NCBI RefSeq assembly: GCF_900240405.1
Contig: NZ_OEQK01000007.1
Location: 1 to 64,000 of the forward strand
Length of the DNA stretch: 64,000 bases
Source: Salirhabdus sp. Marseille-P4669
GTDB lineage: Bacteria; Bacillota; Bacilli; Bacillales; Alkalibacillaceae
Direction: 5' to 3'
Shown: positions 17,686-27,205 of the stretch, one piece after another
How the letters are laid out: each line of letters begins with the position of its first letter
How positions within the stretch are numbered: the stretch's first letter is position 1
Translations under genes and position numbers: made by a program
Notes under the pieces: model-generated
Databases searched by the model: none
Seen by the model: only the letters and a program-made list of their open reading frames with translations
What the model was told of the DNA's origin: nothing

Positions 17686-18648
17686 ATGACCCAGCAAACA
17701 TTTTTAATGAATCATAAGGTTGGAAAACTTTTAAGCAACATTAAAAAGGTTATCATTGGTAAAGATGAAGTAGCAAAGCTAAGTGTGGTTGCATTGCTCG
17801 CTAAAGGACATGTGTTGCTTGAGGATGTTCCTGGAGTAGGGAAGACGATGCTTGTTCGAGCGTTGGCAAAATCTTTAAGTTGCGATTTTACTAGAATTCA
17901 ATTTACGCCAGACCTACTGCCATCCGATGTAACAGGTGTATCCATATATAACCCGAAGGAACTTCAATTTGAATTTCGTCCTGGACCAATTTTAGGTAAT
18001 ATCGTTTTAGCTGATGAAATTAACCGTACATCTCCGAAAACACAATCCGCACTATTAGAAGGCATGGAAGAAAAAAGCATTACAGTAGATGGTACCTCCA
18101 TCCCGTTAAATAAACCTTTCTTTGTTATGGCTACCCAGAATCCAATTGAATACGAAGGGACATACCCACTACCAGAAGCCCAGCTTGACCGGTTCTTATT
18201 AAAGTTGAATATGGGATATCCTTCTCAGCTAGAAGAAATCGAGATGCTCAAAAGAACCTCTGGTACCCATCCAATTGATTCTATCGAAGCGATTATGGAA
18301 AAGGAAGAATTAATAGAGTTGCAGCAGCAGGTGGATGACATTTTTATCAACGAATCCATTCAACGCTATATTGTGGATATTGTAAGTGGAACAAGGGAGC
18401 ATGCAAAGGTCTTTCTAGGTGCAAGTCCACGTGCGTCCATCGCATTAATGAAAGCAGCGAAAGCATATGCGTTAATTCAAGATCGAGATTATGTTGTGCC
18501 CGATGATGTGAAATATTTAGCGCCATTTGTTTTATCCCATCGTTTAATTCTTACATCTGAAGGTAAATTTGAAGGGAAGAGTGAAAGAGCTATTGTGGAA
18601 GAAGTATTAGCTCAAGTAAAAGTGCCAATAGATAGGGGAGTACAATGA
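17686..18648 (+). CDS. yeaC: MoxR family AAA ATPase (YeaC-like)
   Basis: A 320-residue AAA+ ATPase of the MoxR group, which acts as a chaperone for assembly or activation of partner proteins, often with a DUF58 protein. Walker A EDVPGVGKT is at about 46-54, Walker B LADEINRTSPKTQSALLE near 107-124, then sensor 1 ATQNPIE and the GASPRAS sensor 2 region. Start ATG follows GGGAGGAG. It overlaps the DUF58 gene by four bases and heads a three-gene operon identical in order to B. subtilis yeaC-yeaD-yebA. Confidence 0.93.
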   Translation: MTQQTFLMNHKVGKLLSNIKKVIIGKDEVAKLSVVALLAKGHVLLEDVPGVGKTMLVRALAKSLSCDFTRIQFTPDLLPSDVTGVSIYNPKELQFEFRPGPILGNIVLADEINRTSPKTQSALLEGMEEKSITVDGTSIPLNKPFFVMATQNPIEYEGTYPLPEAQLDRFLLKLNMGYPSQLEEIEMLKRTSGTHPIDSIEAIMEKEELIELQQQVDDIFINESIQRYIVDIVSGTREHAKVFLGASPRASIALMKAAKAYALIQDRDYVVPDDVKYLAPFVLSHRLILTSEGKFEGKSERAIVEEVLAQVKVPIDRGVQ

Positions 18649-19910
18649 AGCGAACCATTCTTTTTAGCTTAAAGTTTTTAACGATTCTACTATTTGTCGG
18701 CATATTATTCGCATATGCAATGTTCCAAGGTGGATTTGTTAGCTGGTTTCTCTTTTTTGGTTCTCTACCAATTTTCCTATATATGGCGTTGTTACTTATT
18801 TACCCTATTTCCAATATTAAAATAGAGCGAAATATAAAACAGAATATTATCGAAGCTGGGAATGATGTGAAAATCGAAATCGTCTTTAAACGGAATCCAC
18901 TTTTCCCGCTTTATTACTGCATTATTGAAGATATTATGCCTGATTCCATTGGTTATCGGGATACGAAGCATAAAAAGTTTAAGTATTTATCCAAACCCGA
19001 CGCGTTAAAGGAAAAGCAAGGGGCGAAAAAAGTAATCTTTCCCTGGCTGAAAAGAACGTTTTCCTTTGTATATACATTGAAGCATGTTCCAAGAGGAGAG
19101 CATGTTTTAAATCAGTTGCGAATCGTGGTTGGAGATTTTACTGGAACGGTGAAAAAGGAAAAAATTTTTAATGTGGAAAGCAAATTACAAGTCTTTCCTG
19201 CAAAACGAAAGGTGACCCTTCATAAAACAGCAGCAAGCTTTGAAGAAGGTGTTTCCAACTCGCTAAATCGCACCATTAACAATACGACCGTTGTTGCAGG
19301 TGTACGTAATTATGCACCAGGAGACAGAGTGGCGTGGATTGATTGGAAAGCGAGTGCGAGGAAAAATGAGATGATGACGAAAGAGTTTGAGCAAGAGAAG
19401 AGTCAGGATATGCTTCTGTTGTTTGATGCAACAAGCTATGAAAATATGAATTGGTTAGCCTTTGAGGGTGCAATAGAATTGGGAAACGCGTTACTTAATT
19501 CCCTCCATGGAGAAGCGGCACGACTAATGTTCACCTCTTTTGGTGCAACAAGGGAAACGTTTGCGATCAACCATGATATTTCAAGTAATCAAAACGTATT
19601 AAAATACTTAACCTCTTTAAGGCCACAAGCCTCTTTACCGTTTGCCAAAGCCTTAAAGCAGGAGGTAAGTCTATTGCAACGAGGCTATTCGTTGATGATT
19701 ATTACCACAAACTTTTCTAGAGAGTTATACGACGTTCTTTTGGAATTAAAGCTAAAAAGTCCAAGAGTTGTATTGTTCTTAGTAAAGGATTTAACCTCTT
19801 TTTCGAAAGAGGAGCAAGATTTATTTAAACGGCTGAAAAACTATGGAATTATTCTCAATATCATAACAGAAGAAAAATTAATCCACCAAAGTTTTGAGGT
19901 GAATGCATAA
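18645..19910 (+). CDS. yeaD: DUF58 domain protein (YeaD-like)
   Basis: A 421-residue protein with two N-terminal membrane helices (about 8-27 and 30-52), then a soluble DUF58 domain with the hallmark YAPGDRVAWIDWKASAR and a von Willebrand-like fold (LLLFDATSYEN). It overlaps the MoxR gene by four bases and the next gene by one base. In other bacteria DUF58 proteins are partners of MoxR ATPases in envelope or stress roles; here this is inferred from context. Confidence 0.9.
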   Translation: MKRTILFSLKFLTILLFVGILFAYAMFQGGFVSWFLFFGSLPIFLYMALLLIYPISNIKIERNIKQNIIEAGNDVKIEIVFKRNPLFPLYYCIIEDIMPDSIGYRDTKHKKFKYLSKPDALKEKQGAKKVIFPWLKRTFSFVYTLKHVPRGEHVLNQLRIVVGDFTGTVKKEKIFNVESKLQVFPAKRKVTLHKTAASFEEGVSNSLNRTINNTTVVAGVRNYAPGDRVAWIDWKASARKNEMMTKEFEQEKSQDMLLLFDATSYENMNWLAFEGAIELGNALLNSLHGEAARLMFTSFGATRETFAINHDISSNQNVLKYLTSLRPQASLPFAKALKQEVSLLQRGYSLMIITTNFSRELYDVLLELKLKSPRVVLFLVKDLTSFSKEEQDLFKRLKNYGIILNIITEEKLIHQSFEVNA

Positions 19911-22108
19911 TGGCACTTAAAAATATGCACAATCGCCAAGCAATATTAGACACAATCGTTTATATTGGTAGCTTTTTTCTATTTTGGGAATGGCTTAGAC
20001 CACTTGAACAAATTACCGATACCGCTGATATTTTTATCTTTGTGCTTTATACAGCTTTTTGTTTTTTTCTCTCCTATATGCAATTGAAGTGGTGGATTGG
20101 GTCTCCATTAAAGCTAGTAGGGTTACTCTTTATATTAGATGGACTCTTTTTCTATGATCCATTTCTATCGAAGGAGTGGAGAATTCAATTTATAAATGAA
20201 ATTCAATTTAATATTAGTGCAATGATGAACCAAGAATGGTGGGAAATGACGTCCATCTTCCGTTCTCTACTCTTTCTTATTCTATTATGGCTTATGAGTT
20301 ATTTACTCTACTATTGGTTCGTAGTTGCTAAGCGTGTGGTGTTTTTCGTTCTCCTAACCTTTATTTATTTAACGGTTATTGATACATTCACCGCTTACGA
20401 TGGCACCTATGCTATTGTCCGTACCTTTTTAATTTCATTAATTATAGTAGGATTAGCGAACTTTCAACGGATATTAATGAAGGAGAAAATATTCCGGATT
20501 CCAAAGGATAAATACGTATCCTGGATCATGCCTCTAGTAACGGTTATTCTCCTATCCAGTATTATTGGTTATGCTGCGCCTAAGTTTTCACCACAGTGGC
20601 CTGACCCCGTACCTTTTATTAAAAGTGCTGCAGCTGGTGCAGGTGGGGAAGGATCTGGTTCAGGCATAAAAAAGGTGGGTTACGGGGAGAACGATGAGCG
20701 CCTCGGCGGTTCCTTTGTTCAAGACGAAACAGTTGTATTTCATGCTACCGTTGAAAATGGGCAGTATTGGAAAATTGAAACAAAGGACGTTTATACAGGC
20801 AAAGGCTGGGTTCGCTCTAATGATGACGAGCCTTTTGTAGATAGTACGGATGGTTCTATTGAAATGAATGATTTTTCCCCTGTTGTAGAAACGGTTAGTA
20901 AAAACGGCGAGCTCGCGTTTAACCCTACAGAGAAACTACCTAAGTTGGCATATCCCTATGGTGTTTCATCGGTTTCCGCCAATGAGCCGGTTGCATTTTA
21001 TTCTTATCGACAGCAGTCAAACGAAATTTATGCTTTGAATACTGAGGGAGATACGACCGAATTAATCCAATATGAAGTTGGTTTTCATGAACCGACGTAT
21101 TCCTTAAAAGCATTACGAGAAGTCGATGAAAATGCAGATCCAGAGGAGGTGAAGGAACAATATACCCAAGTTCCTGAAAATTTACCGGAAAGGGTACAGG
21201 AGCTTGCATTAGAATTAACAGCAGAAGAAACAAATCGTTACGACAAAGCGAAGGCAATTGAAGACTATTTAGACTCAGCTCGTTTTCAATATAGTACAAC
21301 AGGTGTAGCAGTACCGGGCGAAGATGAGGATTATGTCGATCAATTTTTATTTGAAACCCAAATTGGTTATTGTGATAATTTCTCCACTTCCATGGTGGTA
21401 TTGCTACGCTCATTGGATATTCCTGCAAGATGGGTAAAAGGATTTGCGCCTGGTGAAGAAATGGACCAATTAGAAAATGGCCAACGTGTATATGAAGTAA
21501 CAAATGCCAATGCCCATTCATGGGTTGAAGTGTACTTCCCAGAAATCGGCTGGGTACCATTTGAACCAACCAAAGGCTTTTTTAACCCGACAGACTTTAC
21601 TTCCGGATTAGATTTGGAAGAGTTAATAAACAACCAAGAGGATAAACCGGATGTTCCTGCAAGCAATATGGAAGAGCCGAAAGAGGAAGAAAAGGAAGAA
21701 AATAGTACAGCAGCTCGTAACTGGTCTATCGATATCGATTGGAAGGATGTTTTTGTTGGAGCGAGTGTGCTTCTAATTGTCGGCTTGATTCTTTATGTAA
21801 CAAGGTTTAAATGGTTAACTTGGTACAAAATAAAGAAATATCGAAAAAAGGCAGACTTAGAAACATATGTGAAAGAATATAAATTTTTATTAGCGTTACT
21901 CGCGAAAAAAGGGCTAAAGCTCCAGTCAGATCAAACGTTACGAGAATTCGCGATTGAAGTGGATAAGAAGCTGCACACCATTGAAATGCGTAGATTGACA
22001 AGTCAATATGAGAAGATTCTTTACAAGAAGGACCCAGACGAGACCCAGTGGGGTAAATTAACCGAGCACTGGGAGACGTTAATCAATCGGATATTAACGA
22101 ATTTGTAG
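19910..22108 (+). CDS. yebA: Membrane transglutaminase-like protein (YebA/TgpA family)
   Basis: A 732-residue protein. Residues 15-225 form about six membrane helices (DUF3488/TgpA N-terminal region), and 225-600 is an extracytoplasmic part with a transglutaminase-like core. The likely catalytic pair is Cys488 (GYCDNFSTS) and His536 (NAHSWVEV); the third site is Glu in FEPT, where many relatives have FDPT. After an acidic linker comes a last membrane helix (about 613-635) and a cytoplasmic DUF4129-like tail. It completes the MoxR-DUF58-transglutaminase operon. Substrate unknown. Confidence 0.9.
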   Translation: MALKNMHNRQAILDTIVYIGSFFLFWEWLRPLEQITDTADIFIFVLYTAFCFFLSYMQLKWWIGSPLKLVGLLFILDGLFFYDPFLSKEWRIQFINEIQFNISAMMNQEWWEMTSIFRSLLFLILLWLMSYLLYYWFVVAKRVVFFVLLTFIYLTVIDTFTAYDGTYAIVRTFLISLIIVGLANFQRILMKEKIFRIPKDKYVSWIMPLVTVILLSSIIGYAAPKFSPQWPDPVPFIKSAAAGAGGEGSGSGIKKVGYGENDERLGGSFVQDETVVFHATVENGQYWKIETKDVYTGKGWVRSNDDEPFVDSTDGSIEMNDFSPVVETVSKNGELAFNPTEKLPKLAYPYGVSSVSANEPVAFYSYRQQSNEIYALNTEGDTTELIQYEVGFHEPTYSLKALREVDENADPEEVKEQYTQVPENLPERVQELALELTAEETNRYDKAKAIEDYLDSARFQYSTTGVAVPGEDEDYVDQFLFETQIGYCDNFSTSMVVLLRSLDIPARWVKGFAPGEEMDQLENGQRVYEVTNANAHSWVEVYFPEIGWVPFEPTKGFFNPTDFTSGLDLEELINNQEDKPDVPASNMEEPKEEEKEENSTAARNWSIDIDWKDVFVGASVLLIVGLILYVTRFKWLTWYKIKKYRKKADLETYVKEYKFLLALLAKKGLKLQSDQTLREFAIEVDKKLHTIEMRRLTSQYEKILYKKDPDETQWGKLTEHWETLINRILTNL

Positions 22109-22212
22109 GTATAAAAATCGAACATTAATAAATAATGTTATAAAAATATTCGTTAATAGATTGACAATTTGCTAGTATGGATGTACTATATGTAATGTAA
22201 TCAAGTAAATAA

Positions 22213-22286
22213 CACCGTCGTATAATTTTGGGGATAAGGCCCATAAGTTTCTACCGGACTACCGTAAATAGTCTGACTACGAGGTG
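22213..22286 (+). promoter_or_regulatory. Purine riboswitch aptamer, guanine type
   Basis: The P1 arms CACCGTCGTA / TACGAGGTG enclose the purine-aptamer core: ATAATTTTGGGGATAAGGCC, AAGTTTCTACCGG, CCGTAAAT and GTCTGACTACGA. The specificity base in GACTAC is C (22277), which pairs guanine or hypoxanthine; adenine aptamers have T here. It lies upstream of a purine permease, with a terminator hairpin between, so ligand binding should switch expression off. Confidence 0.95.
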
Positions 22287-22336
22287 ATTGCATATAGTAC
22301 GTTCCTTTTTTATGTGCAATTTCCGTCCGTATGTAG

Positions 22337-22370
22337 AACACTCATGGCCACAAGCCTGGGTGTTTTTTCT
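22337..22370 (+). terminator. Riboswitch-controlled terminator
   Basis: Arms AACACTCATGG and CCTGGGTGTT with a short loop, followed by TTTTTTCTTTT, about 50 bases after the aptamer and before the pbuG start. It is the expression platform of the guanine riboswitch; the anti-terminator would involve upstream bases near the 3' arm of P1. Confidence 0.8.
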
Positions 22371-22461
22371 TTTGGGGAAATTTTTTGTGACTCGCCCCTT
22401 AGAGGTTTGTAGAGTTTGGTTAGTGCCAATATACGGTGTGAAAAATGGGGAGGAAAAGAGA

Positions 22462-23787
22462 GTGAAAAAGTACTTTAAGTTTGATGAACTTGGTACAAAT
22501 TATCGCAAGGAAACGATAGCGGGTATTACTACGTTTTTATCGATGGCTTATATTTTATTTGTGAACCCGAATATTTTAACATTATCCGATATTGAAGATG
22601 TACCAAATCGAATGGATGTAGGAGCGGTATTTACTGCTACAGCACTAGCTGCGGCAATTGGTACTTTAATTATGGGATTACTTGCTAAATACCCAATTGC
22701 GCTAGCACCTGGAATGGGGTTAAACGCATTCTTCGCTTATACAGTAGTGTTAACTTGGGGGATTCCTTGGGAAACAGCTTTAGCAGGTGTATTGGTATCT
22801 GGACTTATTTTTATTCTTATTACCGTTACAGGTATTCGTGAAACGATTATTAATGCAATACCAGCACAATTGAAGCTAGCGGTAGGTGCAGGTATTGGAC
22901 TCTTTATCGCATTTATCGGTTTGATCAATGCTGGTATAGTCGTCGATGATCCAGCAACATTGGTTGCATTAGGTGATATTACAGAGCCTACGACGTTATT
23001 AGCAGTATTCGGTATCGTAATCACCGTAATCCTGTTAGTAAAAGGTGTGAAAGGCGGAATCTTCTACGGTATGATCATTACTGCTATTGCAGGAATGGTT
23101 GTTGGACTAATCGACCCACCAGCCAAGGTAGTCGATTCGATACCGAGTCTTGCACCTACATTTGGTCAAGCGTTCGCGCATTTTGGTGATATCTTTACAA
23201 TTGAGATGTTAGTTGTCATTTTAACTTTCTTATTCGTAGACTTTTTTGATACAGCAGGAACACTAGTTGCAGTTGCGAGCCAGGCTGGTTTTATCAAAGA
23301 CAACAAATTACCACGCGCTGGTAAAGCCTTATTTGCAGACTCTGCAGCAACAGTAGTAGGGGCATCATTAGGAACATCCACTACAACATCCTTTGTAGAA
23401 TCGACTGCAGGTGTTGGAGCGGGAGGAAGAACTGGTTTTGCATCTGTTATCACAGCAATTCTATTCTTGCTTGCATTATTCTTCTCGCCATTATTAGCAG
23501 TTGTCACAACGGAAGTAACTGCTGCAGCCTTAGTTATAGTTGGTGTGTTAATGGCAGCCAACTTAAAACACATTGAATGGGATAAACTAGAGATCGCAGT
23601 CCCAGCATTTTTAACAGTATTAGCAATGCCACTAACCTATAGCATTGCTACCGGTATTGCAATTGGATTTGTATTCTATCCAATTACCATGCTTTTAAAA
23701 GGTCGTGCTAAAGAGATTCACTGGATTATGTACGTTTTATTCTTCGTTTTCGCAGCTTACTTTGTATTCATAAGCCCAGGTTTATAG
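22462..23787 (+). CDS. pbuG: Guanine/hypoxanthine permease PbuG
   Basis: A 441-residue NCS2/AzgA-type permease with about twelve helices, starting MKKYFKFDELGTNYRKET. It has GMGLNAFFAYT, the VDFFDTAGTLVA motif and LGTSTTTSFVESTAGVGAGG, all typical of the family. GTG 22462 follows GGGGAGG; the upstream frame back to 22288 runs through the riboswitch leader and is not coding. Control by a guanine-type riboswitch agrees with the predicted substrate. The B. subtilis neighbour guaA is not between yebA and pbuG here. Confidence 0.94.
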   Translation: MKKYFKFDELGTNYRKETIAGITTFLSMAYILFVNPNILTLSDIEDVPNRMDVGAVFTATALAAAIGTLIMGLLAKYPIALAPGMGLNAFFAYTVVLTWGIPWETALAGVLVSGLIFILITVTGIRETIINAIPAQLKLAVGAGIGLFIAFIGLINAGIVVDDPATLVALGDITEPTTLLAVFGIVITVILLVKGVKGGIFYGMIITAIAGMVVGLIDPPAKVVDSIPSLAPTFGQAFAHFGDIFTIEMLVVILTFLFVDFFDTAGTLVAVASQAGFIKDNKLPRAGKALFADSAATVVGASLGTSTTTSFVESTAGVGAGGRTGFASVITAILFLLALFFSPLLAVVTTEVTAAALVIVGVLMAANLKHIEWDKLEIAVPAFLTVLAMPLTYSIATGIAIGFVFYPITMLLKGRAKEIHWIMYVLFFVFAAYFVFISPGL

Positions 23788-23799
23788 AATCATAGAGTA

Positions 23800-23831
23800 C
23801 CAGTCTGGCTAGATGCCAGGCTGGTTTTTTT
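23800..23831 (+). terminator. pbuG terminator
   Basis: Stem CCAGTCTGGC / GCCAGGCTGG with a five-base loop and seven T residues, just before tandem array A begins. Confidence 0.88.
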
Positions 23832-23835
23832 ATGG

Positions 23836-24950
23836 TGTGGGTGCGTGGGACATAGGATGCGGCGGATGGGATAAGAGGGGCGGGTTGGTTGATAAACTGG
23901 ATGGGACATAAGATGGGGAGGATGGAACATAAATCCCGGGGAATGGAACACAAGGGTCGTGCGGGTTGATAAGTTGCATGGGATGGAACAAAAACCGAGT
24001 AAGGTGGAACACAAGATGGGGAGGATGGAACATAAATCCCGGGGAATGGAACACAAGGGTCGTGCGGGTTGATAAGTTGCATGGGATGGAACAAAAACCG
24101 AGTCATGGGATGGAACAAAAACCGAGTAAGGTGGAACACAAGATGGGGAGGATGGAACATAAATCCCGGGGAATGGAACACAAGGGTCGTGCGGGTTGAT
24201 AAGTTGCATGGGATGGAACAAAAACCGAGTTAGGTGGAACATAAGATGGGGAGGATGGAACATAAATCCCGGGGGATGAAACACAAGGGTCGTGCGGGTT
24301 GATAAAAGTCGAAAGTTGGAACAAAAACCGAGTAAGGTGGAACACAAGATGGGGAGGATGGAACATAAATCCCTGGGGATGGAACACAAGGGTCGTGCGG
24401 GTTGATAAAAGTCGAAAGTTGGAACATAGACCGAGTAAGGTGGAACACAAGATGGGGAGGATGGAACATAAATCCCGGGGAATGGAACACAAGGGTCGTG
24501 CGGGTTGATAAGTTGCATGGGATGGAACAAAAACCGAGTAAGGTGGAACACAAGATGGGGAGGATGGAACATAAATCCCTGGGGATGGAACACAAGTAGC
24601 GTGCAGGTTGATAAGCACCGTGAGTTGAAACATACACCGAGTATGATGGAACACAAAGTGGAGAGCTTGAAACATAAACCCCAAGGGATGGAACATAAAG
24701 AACAGGTCGGTCGATAAAAGGCTTGAGTTGAATCACAAATCGGATAATCTGAATCATAAAACAAAATAAGTGGAACAAAGCCGTCGTAAACTGAACGATA
24801 AACCTTGATCTTTGGAACACAAAACCCAGCTGGTAACTTATCGTTCAAATGATGTACCATAAAACTCAATCTTTGATACATTAATCAGCTTTTTTGAAAC
24901 ACAATACCCAGACACTGAAACATATCCGCACAGCCTCAAAGCCGCGCCCA
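23836..24950 (+). repeat. Tandem array A: 103-bp higher-order repeat of ~21-bp monomers
   Basis: The landmark AGATGGGGAG occurs at 23911, 24014, 24141, 24244, 24347, 24450, 24553 and, diverged, 24656. Steps are exactly 103 bases except one of 127 caused by a 24-base duplicated piece near 24080-24117. Inside each unit TGGAACAYAA-like starts recur every 21 bases (for example 24523, 24544, 24565, 24586), with a variant monomer TTGATAAG closing the unit; five monomers sum to 103. Towards 24950 the monomers decay but keep the spacing. The plus strand is strongly purine-rich. Long open frames on the minus strand are an effect of this composition and of a period that is not a multiple of three. No cas genes or spacers are present. 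Function unknown. Confidence 0.93.
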
Positions 24951-25035
24951 CAAAAGATATGATTTATACATAATAAAAAAGGGTTTCCCGCTACATTTGT
25001 CGAAATATAGAGAAAAAGTATAAGGATGTGATTAA

Positions 25036-26007
25036 TTGATTGTTTTTAAACGAGAAGTACCAATGATGATCAAGCTGTTAGAGGCTTTACTCCGTCGTAT
25101 CCCCCAAAACCACTCGAAGCGTTCAGAAATAGAGGTAGAATTAAGTAAGTACAGAGCTGGATTTAAGGGTGAGCAGTCTTTAGACTATTATTTAGATTTT
25201 CTCCCTGAACAAGATTTTCTCATTTTACATGGTTTAAGACTCCCGTTTAAAGATTACCACTTTCAAATAGATACATTAATGCTATCCAGGTCATTTTTCC
25301 TCCTCATTGAAGTTAAAAATATTGGTGGCAACCTGTTGTTTGAGGATACATATAAACAATTTCTTCGCATTCTGGATAATGGTGAGAAGGAAGTGTATAA
25401 GGAACCAGTACAGCAGGTGAAAATGCAGCAATTTCAGCTTTCCTATTTATTAAATGAGTGGAAATTTCCATCTATTCCAATTGAACATCTTGTTGTGTTT
25501 GCGAATCCGAAAGCCATTTTGCAAACGAGCAATCCTAGCTCCGAATATACCAAAAAGGTCATTACGAGCCCTGGGTTATTAGATAAAATCAATGAAATAA
25601 AGACAAGGCGAAAGGAAGAATACATAACAGGAAAGGATCTTCGGAAGATTGCTAGAAACTTGATTAAAAAACATGTGCCGGCCAAACCTGATATTTACCA
25701 TAAGTTTGAAATTTCTCCATCTGATATTAAGCCAGGTGTTTTTTGTTCCAATTGTGATACGACATGTATGAGAAGGAAATCTGGCAGATGGATTTGCACA
25801 GAATGCAAAAGTTCCTCACTTCATGCCCACATTGAAGCCCTCGAGGATTATTCCTTTTTAATTAGTTCTAAAATTACCAATCGACAAGCAAGAGAATATT
25901 TGCATATCTCTTCTCGGACGACCATGCATCGAATATTAAAAGAAATGAATTTAAAGCATACGGGCTCAAAAAAGAACCGGGCATATGTACTGGAATTTGA
26001 TTTGTGA
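25036..26007 (+). CDS. NERD domain protein with zinc ribbon and helix-turn-helix-like tail
   Basis: A 323-residue protein. Residues 38-150 form a NERD (nuclease-related) domain with the restriction-endonuclease-like residues Asp79 (FQIDTLML) and Glu92-x-Lys94 (IEVKNIGG), so an active fold is plausible. Residues 237-257 hold two CxxC pairs (FCSNC, CTEC), a zinc ribbon, and the last 50 residues resemble a helix-turn-helix (ITNRQAREYLHISSRTTMHR). Start TTG 25036 is uncertain; ATG codons at 25063 and 25066 are alternatives. It lies just after array A. Likely nucleic-acid binding; role unknown. Confidence 0.82.
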   Translation: MIVFKREVPMMIKLLEALLRRIPQNHSKRSEIEVELSKYRAGFKGEQSLDYYLDFLPEQDFLILHGLRLPFKDYHFQIDTLMLSRSFFLLIEVKNIGGNLLFEDTYKQFLRILDNGEKEVYKEPVQQVKMQQFQLSYLLNEWKFPSIPIEHLVVFANPKAILQTSNPSSEYTKKVITSPGLLDKINEIKTRRKEEYITGKDLRKIARNLIKKHVPAKPDIYHKFEISPSDIKPGVFCSNCDTTCMRRKSGRWICTECKSSSLHAHIEALEDYSFLISSKITNRQAREYLHISSRTTMHRILKEMNLKHTGSKKNRAYVLEFDL

Positions 26008-26045
26008 AATGAGGTGACCCGGCACGCAAATTACAAGCGCATCTG

Positions 26046-27068
26046 CTAGAACAGAAGCTTCATATTCTCCTTCACATGGTTAACATTTTTCATCCCCACC
26101 ATTGTAGCTAAAATGCCATTCGTATTCAGTATTTCCCTCAATTCTCGTTTTGGATCTCGACCCTTTTTCAAAACAGTACCTAAATGGAATGGTGAACTTG
26201 TGGTGGTGTGAATTCCAAGTAACTTGGCGGCATTTATTAAAGTATGCCATTCGTCATTTACTTTTTGATTTTTCGTAGTCTGTGCTTCTGGCATGTTCGA
26301 GTTTAGTGGGAATTGAATAAACTTAAAGTGATGTTTTTCTCCATTTACCTTATGAGCAATACTCACAACCCGCTCCAATGAGATGTAACCCGCTTCTTTT
26401 GGATCACAAGTTAGTCCAGTCCATGTTGCAATTCCATAAAAACGGATTGTACCTTTTTTCACTTGGCTTTCAAAAAAGTTCAGTAAATGCTCTAGCTTTT
26501 TATAAAACCTCTCTTCTCCTAAAGCCATCATAGAAATCTCGGGGTTATGTAAATAATAGATATCAATGGTGTCTAAGTGAAGATGACTTCTACTTTGTTG
26601 AATGGCAAACTCAAAGTAGCTTGGGGCTAAGACGTGACGATGATGGTCGACTACATTAAGATCCGATTCTGTTATTATTTGTTGATCTAGTAAGATGGTT
26701 TTTAAATAATCCTTAGGTACTAGATTTGCTTCGATATCACCTGGGATTATCCCAGCTTTTGTTGAAATAATAACTTTATTTCGATGAATTACGTTTTCTT
26801 CGTAAATCAACTTTTTCAAAACAAATCCAATATCCCTTTCCGAACGCATTCCTCGATAATTGATAGCGGTATCTATGAAATTAATGCCATTTTTTAGTGC
26901 ATAGGATATGGATTGGCGATATAGGTTCGAGTCTGCTATATTCATTTCCCCTAAGTGGGTACCGATTGCAATGGGGGAGGTCATAAAATAAGGTGTATTA
27001 CGGAATGAAAAAGGAAATGATTGTGCATAGCTTGAAGTACCAGGTAAAGAAGCAAAGCCTTTAATCAA
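26046..27068 (-). CDS. Aldo/keto reductase family protein
   Basis: A 340-residue TIM-barrel oxidoreductase. The AKR catalytic set is visible: Asp and Tyr in FIDTAINYR, Lys in VIISTKAG and His in YLHNPE. The usual C-terminal NADPH loop is less clear. It is longer than typical AKRs because of an insertion around 110-155 (DHHRHVLAPSY) and resembles the group of predicted aldo/keto reductases not tested biochemically. Start is TTG behind GGAGG. It converges on the NERD gene and stands alone; substrate unknown. Confidence 0.82.
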   Translation of the reverse strand: MIKGFASLPGTSSYAQSFPFSFRNTPYFMTSPIAIGTHLGEMNIADSNLYRQSISYALKNGINFIDTAINYRGMRSERDIGFVLKKLIYEENVIHRNKVIISTKAGIIPGDIEANLVPKDYLKTILLDQQIITESDLNVVDHHRHVLAPSYFEFAIQQSRSHLHLDTIDIYYLHNPEISMMALGEERFYKKLEHLLNFFESQVKKGTIRFYGIATWTGLTCDPKEAGYISLERVVSIAHKVNGEKHHFKFIQFPLNSNMPEAQTTKNQKVNDEWHTLINAAKLLGIHTTTSSPFHLGTVLKKGRDPKRELREILNTNGILATMVGMKNVNHVKENMKLLF

Positions 27069-27205
27069 CGTACATCCCTCCTAACGTAACACCATAATAC
27101 CGGAAAAAATCCTTCAATAAAATCCTAAAAAAGGAAGTTTTTATATGCTATACTTAAGGTAAGAACAAAAAATAATTACTAATTTCTAGTAATCTAAAAA
27201 AACGG

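Noticed and set aside
23790-24881. A 363-codon open frame and several overlapping ones on the minus strand across array A, with a proline/serine/phenylalanine-rich product
   Set aside because: The minus strand is pyrimidine-rich, so stop codons are rare. The 103-base period is 1 modulo 3, so all frames stay open and rotate through the same three peptides. There is no suitable start, ribosome binding site or family resemblance.
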